Below, piece by piece: positions 1-10,247 of a stretch of 64,000 bases of DNA. The translations under genes and the position numbers were made by a program. This DNA comes from Erysipelotrichaceae bacterium (GTDB taxonomy: Bacteria > Bacillota_I > Bacilli_A > Erysipelotrichales > Erysipelotrichaceae). A model generated the notes under the pieces. It worked only from the letters and a program-made list of their open reading frames with translations, had not been told where the DNA came from and searched no databases. Location of the stretch: contig JALENJ010000013.1 of NCBI GenBank assembly GCA_022767445.1, positions 1-64,000 on the forward strand. The letters run 5' to 3'. Every line of letters begins with the position of its first letter. Positions within the stretch are counted from its first letter, which is position 1.

Positions 1-284
1 CAAATCTTTGCAAAACGATCACCAAATGTTCCACCTACAATTACAAGCACCTTGTCATTTTCATCAAAACAATTCATGACAGTCGCTTCCATTGATCCAG
101 TGCTAGAGCAAGTCATAAATACACACTTACTACCCTTTGGCGCATGTGCAAACTCCAACATTAAACTTGCATTATCCTTCATCACTTCAGAGAACTCTGG
201 TGTTCTAAAATACGAAACTTACTGTGCTCCCTGTCTACATACTTCATCACTCGACTGAACTGGTCCAACTGTAAAATTAATCAT
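1..284 (-). pseudogene. PLP-dependent aminotransferase (class V / alanine-glyoxylate aminotransferase-like), N-terminal part, in-frame TAA, runs off window edge
   Basis: Reverse strand from ATG at 284 (RBS GGAGG upstream) reads [93 protein letters not shown]; stop TAA at 221..219. Confidence 0.75.
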
Positions 285-444
285 CTAGTATCCTCCATAA
301 GATTACTTCTTACTTATGTTCACTATCAGCAAACACATTACTATTATTGAACACCATATTTGAAAGTGCAATTATCAATAACTCTTATTTTCAATTGATG
401 CAGTGCTAAATAATTTTTTATTTCGAATAAATCCTTAGATACTT

Positions 445-780
445 TCCGTCATTTCTGTCTCTGCAAATAAATCTTTTCAGTCGCTGATACATTGAGTGTT
501 AACGTATCACCATCAAATTCATAACTGATCGTTTGATTTCCACCGGTAATCTTTCAATCTTTCCAAGTGAAAGGTAATCTATCATTTAACATCATGAATG
601 TGCCTGTGCCATCTTCATTGAAGATGATAACCCTGTCACATCGCAGTTTTTAATCTCATCTTCTAAGATTGCAGTATTGTCCTTCTCTATTCTTGTTAAG
701 ATATATTTACCAACAATATCCGTATTCTTTGTATCTCGATTACATCCAGTAAGTACTCCAATCAACAGAATTAATGCCAA
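445..780 (-). pseudogene. Decayed paralog of the small lipoprotein at 6132..6488
   Basis: 62-aa ORF with lipobox-like LTGC; after a frameshift the strand continues VIIFNEDGTGTFMMLNDRLPFTWKD*KITGGNQTISYEFDGDTLTLNVSATEK, aligning with the intact copy. Confidence 0.75.
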
Positions 781-844
781 AAATTTTTTATTATTTTATT
801 TTCCATAAACACCGTTAGTCCATATAAGTAAGAACCCAAATTTT

Positions 845-1243
845 CTATTTAAAAATTACAACTTTACTCGCCACGTAGTTAAATATTACAACAAAAATAT
901 TAGAGATAAACTTTATAATCATTGCAGGAAATAAAAGCATATCCACAAATAAAAACATTACAGCTAAATCAATTATTCCAGAAATAAATCTAGCTCCAAA
1001 AAATGTTGCTATTTCACGCACAAGCACTTTTTTACCAAAGGAACGGCTCTCAAAAACCCACAACTTATTTGTTATATATGCAAATAACACTGAAATAATC
1101 CAAGAAAAAATCGTAGATAATACATTTGGAAAATCCAGAGAGATATAAAACATCCAATACGTCACAATATTGATTATTGTTGTACATATACCAAAAAATA
1201 AATACATTAAAATTGATTTATATTTTTCTAGCATATTTTTCAT
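845..1243 (-). CDS. GtrA family membrane protein (likely start at 1243)
   Basis: ORF MKNMLEKYKSILMYLFFGICTTIINIVTYWMF...NKLWVFESR...NYVASKVVIFK, GtrA-like four-TM pattern. Confidence 0.8.
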   Translation of the reverse strand: MKNMLEKYKSILMYLFFGICTTIINIVTYWMFYISLDFPNVLSTIFSWIISVLFAYITNKLWVFESRSFGKKVLVREIATFFGARFISGIIDLAVMFLFVDMLLFPAMIIKFISNIFVVIFNYVASKVVIFK

Positions 1244-2891
1244 AATCCTGTTTTCCACTCCGACTAATGTCACCAGTATTTTTGAGTTTAAAACTATTCT
1301 GCTTTAGGCTAGTCATTTTGGCAATAGATTGATTGATAAAATCAATTAAATCGAACAATCCTAACGATCCAACCATGATAAATACTGGGATATAGGTGTA
1401 CAAATATCTTGCCCGTGCCTCAAACAACATTTCAAACAAAAATAGACCGAGAAGAGACAAATACATAACACTATGATCATCCTCATCATTTTTCTTTAAT
1501 GATATGGCTTTAATCACCATCAATAATATGCAAGCTGTCCAGATGGTTTGTTGAGTAGTTTTTATAATATGATAGTGATTTCCTACTTCCATTTCATAAT
1601 CTCCATTGTATACAAAGCTTCTCAAAAATAATGATAACTTATTATCAGTTGGAAATACTTCTCGATAGAAGCCCCCTTCAAATCCCCATGCAAAAGTTCC
1701 ATCATTAAAAATACTAAGAGCTTTCTTTTGCATAATTTTAGCTACTCTCTTTGGCCCATATTGTTGTAATCGATCACTCAATCGAATAAGAATTGCATCC
1801 TTTTTCTCTTTTACACCATAATAAGATAATGTGTATTTCACATCATAAACATTATATCCACCATTTGCTTCTTCATTAAACCCCATCATTAGAAAGTGAT
1901 ATATTGGTGTTTCTAAATTAGGGTCAATTTTATATCCCATTCTTTCTGGAAGATGTTTATATGTAAAAGAAGAAACGAGAGATACAACTATCACAAGCGA
2001 TATGACTCCAAAATTACTCTTCAGTTTTTTCAACTTCTCCGGTCTCAATATAAACTTAATCAACTCAATTATTACAATGGCAATAAACACTATAAAAATC
2101 TGTGGTTTAATACGATAACCCCAGTAACTTAATAAAACAATCAATGTCCACACTATATATTTATTAAATCTATATCTATTTAAATAAATCCATAAAATCA
2201 GTGTAGGGAAAATCAAACCCATTGAATCTGAATAAGCTATACCTGTCCAACCAGAGAATACAATTAATACAACATAAATGCCAAATCCGAACCACGCAAT
2301 CGCAAATGATTTTTTTAGATCATAAATGATATGGAATAGTAAATATGCTGTAATCGTACAGAGAATGCTTTGCACAATTGTTAGACCAAATACAGCATAT
2401 CTATAATCTAATATGCCTATAAATTTTTCTAATTTCATGACTGTCGCAAATATATAGGTCACCAGTATATTATTCGGATACAAAGAATAGTAATACTGAT
2501 TTAATTGATCTATTTTGAAGTCTCTCAAAAGATACGAATCCGTCAAGATAATATTTGAATCCCAACCTGTCAAGAAAAAAGTATTCTTAAGTAATATAAT
2601 TTGAAAAATAAAAAAGAAAAATAACACTATTAAAAAAATTCTTTTATGGTTGAAGTGTATATCCAATTGTTTTATCAAAAAATAAAATAAAATGACTAAT
2701 GCGATGAATACAACAGCACTGATAAATATTCCTTTAGAAGATAAATCTGTTGTTACTTTACAGTAATACTCAAAATGACTGTAAAAGACATTATTAATGA
2801 TGACAAACAAGAATACAATCAAAAAAAATATTGAAATTATTTTTTGAAATGTCTTTTCCATACTATATTTCATTCTCCCATGTTCGTTCAC
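1218..2891 (-). CDS. Multi-TM membrane protein, GT-C type glycosyltransferase-like
   Basis: 557-aa highly hydrophobic ORF between GtrA and GT2 genes. Confidence 0.6.
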   Translation of the reverse strand: MNEHGRMKYSMEKTFQKIISIFFLIVFLFVIINNVFYSHFEYYCKVTTDLSSKGIFISAVVFIALVILFYFLIKQLDIHFNHKRIFLIVLFFFFIFQIILLKNTFFLTGWDSNIILTDSYLLRDFKIDQLNQYYYSLYPNNILVTYIFATVMKLEKFIGILDYRYAVFGLTIVQSILCTITAYLLFHIIYDLKKSFAIAWFGFGIYVVLIVFSGWTGIAYSDSMGLIFPTLILWIYLNRYRFNKYIVWTLIVLLSYWGYRIKPQIFIVFIAIVIIELIKFILRPEKLKKLKSNFGVISLVIVVSLVSSFTYKHLPERMGYKIDPNLETPIYHFLMMGFNEEANGGYNVYDVKYTLSYYGVKEKKDAILIRLSDRLQQYGPKRVAKIMQKKALSIFNDGTFAWGFEGGFYREVFPTDNKLSLFLRSFVYNGDYEMEVGNHYHIIKTTQQTIWTACILLMVIKAISLKKNDEDDHSVMYLSLLGLFLFEMLFEARARYLYTYIPVFIMVGSLGLFDLIDFINQSIAKMTSLKQNSFKLKNTGDISRSGKQDYEKYARKI

Positions 2892-3831
2892 TAATAATAT
2901 ACCGTGGCCGTTTTTTCACTTCCAAATATACTTTGCCTACATATTCCCCAATCACCCCAAGGGAAATCAACTGCACGCCTCCCAAGAAGCACATGATTGC
3001 CAGTGTACTTGACCACCCAGCAATAGTTGTACCTAGAAAACGCGATACAATAGCCCATACTACACCAATAAAACTAATAAGCGATACGATTAATCCAAAA
3101 TATGTAATTAATCGAATTGGCTTAGTACTTAAACTAGTGATACCATCAAAAGCTAGAGCAATCATCTTTGATAATGGATAATGTGATTCTCCCGCAATAC
3201 GTATATGCCTTTCATAAAGAACTGAAGTACTCTTAAACCCAACCAACGGAAACATTCCACGTAAGAATAGATTTACTTCTTTAAAATTTGCGAATTCATT
3301 TAAAACTCGTGAGGATACTAATCTATAATCCGCATGATTATAAATCACTTCAGCACCCATGTAATTTAAAAGCTTATAAAATGACTGAGCTGTGATTCTT
3401 TTAAAAAATGTATCTGTTTCTCTTGAACTTCTAACACCATATACAATTTCACAGCCATCATGATATGCATCTACCATCTTTTCCATGGCTGTAATATCAT
3501 CCTGGCCATCACAGTCAATCGAGATCGTTATGTCCGCACAATCTTTTGCTTCCATTAATCCCGCTAATACAGTATTCTGATGTCCCCTATTTCTACTTTG
3601 TGAAATTCCAATAAAATGCTGATCACTCTTCGATAAATCTTTAATAATCTGCCAAGTATTATCTTTACTCCCATCATTTACAAATAAGATGCGGCTATCA
3701 TCACTAATCTTATTCTTTTCAATTAGTTTTATTAATTCTTCTAAAAATAATTTAGAAGTAATTGGTAATACTTCCTGCTCATTATAGCAAGGAATAATGA
3801 TATACAATTTTTCTTTCATAATATCCCTCAA
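2863..3831 (-). CDS. Glycosyltransferase family 2 (GtrB / bactoprenol glucosyltransferase-like)
   Basis: LYIIIPCYNEQEVLP, VNDGSKDNTWQII, ISIDCDGQDD, two C-terminal TM segments. Confidence 0.9.
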   Translation of the reverse strand: MRDIMKEKLYIIIPCYNEQEVLPITSKLFLEELIKLIEKNKISDDSRILFVNDGSKDNTWQIIKDLSKSDQHFIGISQSRNRGHQNTVLAGLMEAKDCADITISIDCDGQDDITAMEKMVDAYHDGCEIVYGVRSSRETDTFFKRITAQSFYKLLNYMGAEVIYNHADYRLVSSRVLNEFANFKEVNLFLRGMFPLVGFKSTSVLYERHIRIAGESHYPLSKMIALAFDGITSLSTKPIRLITYFGLIVSLISFIGVVWAIVSRFLGTTIAGWSSTLAIMCFLGGVQLISLGVIGEYVGKVYLEVKKRPRYIISERTWENEI

Positions 3832-4070
3832 ACTGCCTCTAGATTTTTATAGCACACAATAATAATATCTATTCATTTAGTACATTTTATCGGTTTTTCA
3901 CACTTTTGAAAAGTGATAATTTCCGGGTGTTTTACAGTTGTAATTTAACAAGATAATTCGTAAGTCCTTTATTGATGGTATATTCCATCTTTTTTAATAT
4001 CAAATTTTTTGTAATTTTATGTAGTGCGGTGGTGTGTTTTGTGCTTAAATTTTGATAGAGGGGATCTTGT

Positions 4071-5795
4071 ATGTTCTTACATGTACTTAAAGATAGACAA
4101 TACAAAAGACTCTACATCCGCCATTCCGTTCGTAAAGCTGATGGTATTCGTTCCGAGAATGTCAAAAGCCTTGGACGTGTTGACTCACTCATGAAGGAAA
4201 TGAACTTTTCAAGAGAGCAGGTATTAGAGTGGGCTCAAAAACAGGTAGACCAATTGAATAACACCCCTTTCTCTAAGCCTGTACTGTTATCATTGTCTCC
4301 AGACAAAAAGATAGCCATGGATGAACAGCGTTCGTTTCATGCAGGATATTTATTCTTACAATCTATCTATTACGGATTAAAGATGAAGGACATCTTTCGG
4401 ACCATATCTTCACATGAAAAATTTGATTTTGATATTGATGCGATATGTTCAGACCTTGTGTATGCACGCATACTAGAACCTGGTAGTAAGCTTTCATCAT
4501 ACAAGACAGCAGCTTCCTTTCTAGAGAAACCAAAGTATGCATTGCATGATGTCTATCGTGCATTAGGAACCTTGTCCAAACAGATGGATCGCATATTGGC
4601 AGAAGTGTATAAGAACAGCAATCATATTCTAAAGAGAAATAATAGTGTTTTATATTACGACTGTACGAATTATTACTTTGAGATTGAAGAAGAGGACGAC
4701 TTCAGACAATATGGCAAGAGTAAAGAACATCGTCCCAACCCTATCGTACAAATGGGACTGTTTATGGATGGCGATGGCATTCCGCTAATATTCGACTTAT
4801 TTGAAGGAGCGAGCAATGAGCAACCATCTATGAAACCTCTTGAGCAGAAGATCATACGAGATTTTGGTTTCCAAAGATTCGTTGTATGTACAGATGGTGG
4901 ACTGGGATCAGAAAGCAATCGACTATTCAATGATATTAACGGACGTGCATTTATTTGTACGTAATCGCTCAAGAAGCTAAACCGTAAGGATCGTGAGGAA
5001 GCGATGTCAAACCAAAGATGGAAACGTCTAAGAGATGGAGCGAGTGTTGATATCGAAGAGATACAAAAAGAACCATACAAGCATATTGATGACATTTACT
5101 ACAAAGAAGAGCCATATGGCACGAAGAAAGTAGCTGGACAGTTGATGATTGTCACCTATTCACCAAGATATGCAATGTATCAAAAAGAGATACGAAATTC
5201 ACAGATAGCACGTGCAGAGAATATGGTAAGTAAAGGTTCTATCCAAAAACAAAAAAGAAACCCAAACAATCCAGCAAGATTTGTAAAGGTCACAGCCATC
5301 ACATCAGATGGAGAAGTCGCATCAAAAGAGCACTATGCGATTGATCAAGACAAGATTGATAGTGAAGCAATGTACGATGGATTCTATGCCATATGTACTG
5401 ACCTAGTAAATGACAAGATAGAAGACATACTTGCGGTCAGCGAAGGAAGATGGAAGATAGAGGAATCATTCCGTATTATGAAGACAGATTTCGAAGCAAG
5501 ACCTGTATATGTCAGAAAGAAGGACAGCATTCGTGCACACTTCTTGATATGTTATCTAGCTCTACTAATCTTACGTATTCTAGAGAAGAAGCTAGATTCA
5601 GAGCATACAACCTCAGAGTTGATATCTACATTACGAGAATACAAACTATTGAAGGTAAACGGTCAAGGATACATACCAGAATATAAACGAACAAAGATAA
5701 CAGATCATCTACACAAAGAATTTGGATTTCATACAGACACAGAGATTGTGCCAACAGGAGTAATGAGAAAAATCATAGCTGATACGAAAAAATAG
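4071..5795 (+). pseudogene. IS1634-family (IS4-like) transposase interrupted by in-frame TAA
   Basis: ORFs 4071..4964 and 5004..5795 lie in the same frame, separated by TAA at 4962..4964 (GRAFICT*SLKKLNRKDREEAM); YDCTNYYFEI and FEGASNEQPSMKPL and GRWKIEESFRIMKTDFEARPVYVR motifs. Confidence 0.85.
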
Positions 5796-5820
5796 AGTCC
5801 CACACTACGCCGTTTAACAA

Positions 5821-5868
5821 AGCAAAATGCCAGAAACCCTTTATTCATCGAGGTTACTGGCATTTCTT
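5821..5868. terminator. Stem-loop downstream of transposase
   Basis: AAATGCCAG...CTGGCATTT inverted repeat followed by CTTTGG. Confidence 0.5.
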
Positions 5869-6131
5869 TGGTTTATAAATGTCAAAGACGGAAGAATAGC
5901 TTGTTTATTATATGTTGTTCGTTCCAACAATATACCAGTGATTGAATGCGCATACAATAGCGATAAATACTGTGTTTTTCGTATAAATGAAAAAGAGTAA
6001 GCTATTACTAGTCTTACTCAATGCTTGCTTGATTATTAAGATTTACTTAAAAATGTACTATTATAAAATGCAATTATGCATGTGTCTTATTTTTTACATG
6101 CGTGTATGTGTAATATATGTAAAAAATATGA

Positions 6132-6488
6132 CTACTTATCTCTTGTTAACTCCATCTTTTCCGTAGCAGAAATGATGAGAGTTAATGTATCCCCATCTAA
6201 TTCATAACTGATGGTTTGATTACCTGCAGTTAACTTACCATCCTTCCAAGTAAAGTCCAACTTCTCATTGATCATGACAAAACTACCAGTACCATCGTCA
6301 CTAAAGACAATATAGCCACCAATATCACCATTTTGAAGTTCATCTTCTAAGATAGGTTGATTATCCGTAATGATCTTTGTCAAAGTGTAATGACCTACGG
6401 TTTTCTCAGCTAAACTCTTCTTTCCACATCCAACAAGGAATAACGATACAATAAATATCGTAAGTATATATTTGATTTGTTTTTTCAT
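6132..6488 (-). CDS. Small lipoprotein, hypothetical
   Basis: 118 aa; N-terminal signal with LVGC lipobox. Confidence 0.75.
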   Translation of the reverse strand: MKKQIKYILTIFIVSLFLVGCGKKSLAEKTVGHYTLTKIITDNQPILEDELQNGDIGGYIVFSDDGTGSFVMINEKLDFTWKDGKLTAGNQTISYELDGDTLTLIISATEKMELTRDK

Positions 6489-6521
6489 GTCTCTATGTTA
6501 TCACATGGCTGACCATGAAAA

Positions 6522-6541
6522 AAGAGTACCTAAGTACTCTT
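6522..6541 (-). terminator. Terminator of ABC exporter operon
   Basis: AAGAGTAC CTAA GTACTCTT directly after stop of 6542..8356. Confidence 0.55.
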
Positions 6542-8356
6542 CTATGCAATGTTATTTACAACCATCTCTTCGTATTGGCGTGTGTATAGCTCATAGTAGT
6601 AACCTCTTTGTTTCATCAGTTCACTATGCTTACCACGCTCAACAATCTTACCATCACGTACAACTAGAATGACATCCGCATTGACGATGGTTGATAGACG
6701 GTGTGCTATGACAAAGGATGTTCTTCCTTTGATGACCACATCAATCGCATCTTGGATTGCCTTCTCTGTCAGTGTATCAATAGAGGCAGTCGCTTCATCT
6801 AACACCAATAGACGAGGATCCGCAAGGATCGCTCTAGCGAAGGATAATAGTTGTTTTTCACCAGTGGATAACATTCCACCGCCCTCACCGACATCGCTAT
6901 CTAAGCCTTTATCCATCTTCTCAATGACGAATTTAGCGGATACCAAATCCAAGGCTTTCATGATTTCCTCATCGGTAGCTTCTGGTTTACCATAACGTAA
7001 GTTATCACGAACCGTGCCAGAGAATAAGTGTGGTGTCTGTAAAACATAACCGATATTGGAATGTAGCCAAAGTTGAGAACGTTCTCGTGCATCTTTGCCG
7101 TCAATCAATATCTGTCCATGTGTTGGTTCAAAGAAACGACATACTAGATTGACAAGTGTTGATTTACCAGCACCTGTTTCACCTACAATCGCTACGTTTG
7201 TGCCATGAGGAACATCTAAGTTGAAGTTCTCTAAGACCATCTCTTCGCCATCTGGATACTTGAAGTCTACATCCTTGAATGCAATATCACCGATGAGTGG
7301 TTCCCAGTTTTCTTTCTTTGGGTTAAACATATCCCCATACTTCTCAATGACTTCTGGTGAATCTGCGACATCTGATTCCATATGAATCAAACGATCAAAT
7401 CTTTCGATATTTACTTGAATCGCTACCAAGCTAGCAATCGTAGAAATCACGCTCTGTAATGGTTCCATCATGCCTAATGCATAGCTCATAAATACGGATA
7501 ATGTACCGATTAACATCATGTTCTCGACAGTAAGCTTACCACCTTGCCATAGTACGATTGCTAAAGCGATTGAGCTCATCATCGTAACTGTTGCGGAAAA
7601 GGCTGCTGAGTATCTTGTCGCATGTACAGATGTATGACGCATCTGTTCTGTATCTTTCTTGAAATCATCTGAGATTGTCTTTTCAATGACCATCGTCTTA
7701 ATGGATCTAGCACCTGTGATACCTTCATTGAAATCACTCGTAATCTTAGAGTTTAACTCACGAATCTTACGATTGAGTACAATCAACTTTCTTTGGAAGA
7801 ACGTAACAAGTACAACCGCAACTGGGACCAACAAGAAGATCATGCATGCAAGTCTCCAGTTGATCAACAACATGTTGATCATTACAAATACAATATAAGA
7901 TCCATTCCAGATGATATCCATCAAACGCCAAGACATCAATTCACCGATTTTACCAGTATCACTCATAACTCTAGCATGAATGTATCCAACGTTATTTTGA
8001 TTAAAGTACGCAAAGGATAATTCCTGCAAGTGATTGAATGAAGCTTCTCTTAAATCACGATTGAGATCTAGCTCTGTTTTAGAACACCAAAATACACTGT
8101 AGTAGTTCAATACGAACTGTATGATGATGACCACAATATACAAGATAACAAATACCCATAATGTATCTAACACACCCAAACCTACAAAGTGATTGAGGGC
8201 ATATCGATTAAACAATGGATAGATGGAATCAATCAAACTGGTGATGATTCCCATAATGATCATTACGATAATTCGATTCCGATACTTCTTGATAAATGGA
8301 ATCACTCTTGGGATACCGAAGTATGGAAGTGATATATTCTTATCTTTTTCTGTCAT
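6542..8356 (-). CDS. ABC transporter ATP-binding/permease, exporter subunit
   Basis: TM domain plus Walker A GETGAGKST, LSTGEKQLLSFARA, LVLDEATASID. Confidence 0.93.
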   Translation of the reverse strand: MTEKDKNISLPYFGIPRVIPFIKKYRNRIIVMIIMGIITSLIDSIYPLFNRYALNHFVGLGVLDTLWVFVILYIVVIIIQFVLNYYSVFWCSKTELDLNRDLREASFNHLQELSFAYFNQNNVGYIHARVMSDTGKIGELMSWRLMDIIWNGSYIVFVMINMLLINWRLACMIFLLVPVAVVLVTFFQRKLIVLNRKIRELNSKITSDFNEGITGARSIKTMVIEKTISDDFKKDTEQMRHTSVHATRYSAAFSATVTMMSSIALAIVLWQGGKLTVENMMLIGTLSVFMSYALGMMEPLQSVISTIASLVAIQVNIERFDRLIHMESDVADSPEVIEKYGDMFNPKKENWEPLIGDIAFKDVDFKYPDGEEMVLENFNLDVPHGTNVAIVGETGAGKSTLVNLVCRFFEPTHGQILIDGKDARERSQLWLHSNIGYVLQTPHLFSGTVRDNLRYGKPEATDEEIMKALDLVSAKFVIEKMDKGLDSDVGEGGGMLSTGEKQLLSFARAILADPRLLVLDEATASIDTLTEKAIQDAIDVVIKGRTSFVIAHRLSTIVNADVILVVRDGKIVERGKHSELMKQRGYYYELYTRQYEEMVVNNIA

Positions 8357-8364
8357 ATTACCTC

Positions 8365-10173
8365 CTACTCGCTTTGTTGTGATTGCATGTCATAGATACG
8401 ACGATAAATACCATTCTGTTTTAACAGTTCTTCGTGTGTACCTTCTTCCGCAATTCTTCCTTTATCTAAAACAATAATGTGATTCGCAGCCATCAATGTT
8501 GTAATACGATGTGAAATCAAGATGACAGTTGAATCACCACTATTTTCTTTTAAACCACTACGAATCTTGGCATCTGTTTCTGCATCGACAGCAGATAGAG
8601 AATCATCAAATACCATGATTGGTGGTTTACGAATTAACATCTGAGCAATCGCAGCACGTTGTTTTTGTCCACCAGATAAAGTCACACCACGCTCACCAAC
8701 AAATGTTTCATATCCATCATTGAAATGTTCAATCGCTTCATCCAATGATGCAATACGTGAAGCTGCTTTGATCTCTGATAAATCGGCTGTTTGATGTGCA
8801 ATCTTAATATTCTCTGATAGAGAACGCGAGAATAAATATGGCTCTTGTAATACCATACCAATATTCGAGCGAACCCACTCTGCCTTCATATCACGGATAT
8901 CCACACCACCGATTGTGATCTGTCCATCATCTGGTGGTAATTGATAGAGTCTATCCAACAGATACATCAATGTAGACTTGCCAGAACCAGTACCACCTAG
9001 AATACCAAATGTTGTACCTGCTTTTACTTTAAAGGAAATATCATGTAATACCTCAGCACTACCATTCTCATACTGATAGGATACATTCTTAAACTCAATA
9101 TCCTCTCTAAGACTTGGTGTTAAAGCATTTGGTTTATCCTCTTCCAATTGTGCATTCATGATATAGCGCAAACGATCAATCGAGATACCAGCACGAGACA
9201 TATTCGCTACAACTCTACCGAGTGAGCGAACAGGCCATGTCAACATTGCATTATATGAAACAAACGCAATGTAATTACCAGCTGTCATATCACCACTAAC
9301 AGTTAGTACTGCACCATAGGCTACAACCGTTAAAATCTGTGCATTGGATAAGATATCATTGGACATCCAGAAGAAAGACATCAACTGCATCAAACGTGTC
9401 CACATATTTGTATAGTGCTTATTCTGCTTTTCAAAACGATCACGTTCATACACTTCACGACCAAATGCACGTACTACACGCACACCGGTTAAATTCTCTT
9501 GGGCGATAGAAGACAGTTTACCCTCTTCCTCATCTGCCACTTCAAAGGCATCTCCAATCTTGCCATGAAAAAATAAACTATAGATAACCAAGACTGGAAT
9601 AAAGATTGCAGAAGCAAGCGCTAAACGTACATGTATTGTAAACATAAAGAACAATACAAGCACAATCAAGATCACAACACGAACCAATTGAATTAACTGT
9701 TCAGATAAGAACACCTTGATTGTCTCAACATCTGAAGTACATCTTTGGATAATATCACCAGTATGATTTTCACTATGCCACTTAAAAGGCAAATGCATAA
9801 TATGTGTAAACAAATCATCACGGGCAGTCTTAACAAGCTTCTCAGCTCCCATCGCATTGAATAGATTGAAATTGAAACGACAGATTACCGATAATAGGGC
9901 AACAATCATAACAGCAATCGCAATCACCCAAATGTGATGGCGTAAGAAAGATACACCACCAATTCCATCCACAAAACGATTCACTGCAGTCGGTAACTCA
10001 CTTACCTTAGAACCGATGACAGTATCAACTGTATAGGCAATAATTTTAGGATTGATTAAATCCAACAGTGAAACCAGTGTCGCAAAGAGGATAGAGAAGA
10101 CAAAATATCTTTTCGAACCTCGCAAAAAGTGCATTAACAAACCTGATTTCGTCGGAAAATTCTCCTTCGACAT
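8365..10173 (-). CDS. ABC transporter ATP-binding/permease, partner exporter subunit
   Basis: TM domain plus GGTGSGKST, LSGGQKQRAAIAQ, MVFDDSLSAVD; 8 bp from partner. Confidence 0.93.
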   Translation of the reverse strand: MSKENFPTKSGLLMHFLRGSKRYFVFSILFATLVSLLDLINPKIIAYTVDTVIGSKVSELPTAVNRFVDGIGGVSFLRHHIWVIAIAVMIVALLSVICRFNFNLFNAMGAEKLVKTARDDLFTHIMHLPFKWHSENHTGDIIQRCTSDVETIKVFLSEQLIQLVRVVILIVLVLFFMFTIHVRLALASAIFIPVLVIYSLFFHGKIGDAFEVADEEEGKLSSIAQENLTGVRVVRAFGREVYERDRFEKQNKHYTNMWTRLMQLMSFFWMSNDILSNAQILTVVAYGAVLTVSGDMTAGNYIAFVSYNAMLTWPVRSLGRVVANMSRAGISIDRLRYIMNAQLEEDKPNALTPSLREDIEFKNVSYQYENGSAEVLHDISFKVKAGTTFGILGGTGSGKSTLMYLLDRLYQLPPDDGQITIGGVDIRDMKAEWVRSNIGMVLQEPYLFSRSLSENIKIAHQTADLSEIKAASRIASLDEAIEHFNDGYETFVGERGVTLSGGQKQRAAIAQMLIRKPPIMVFDDSLSAVDAETDAKIRSGLKENSGDSTVILISHRITTLMAANHIIVLDKGRIAEEGTHEELLKQNGIYRRIYDMQSQQSE

Positions 10174-10247
10174 ATACTCTCCCCCTCCAACTTTTATTGT
10201 AAAATCATATCAAATTAACCTTCAAAATAAAAGGAATACTTACGCTA

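Noticed and set aside
200-5000. Stop-codon reassignment (TAA = Gln) suggested by two Q-position TAA codons
   Set aside because: Other genes end cleanly at TAA (for example tex at 17138 and the metal permease at 13354), so TAA is a functional stop; the two cases are better read as pseudogenes.
3832-5870. Terminal inverted repeats and target duplication of the IS1634-like element
   Set aside because: Only a short GTAGTGyGG similarity between 4021 and about 5811 was seen and no matching direct repeat, so element ends are not called.
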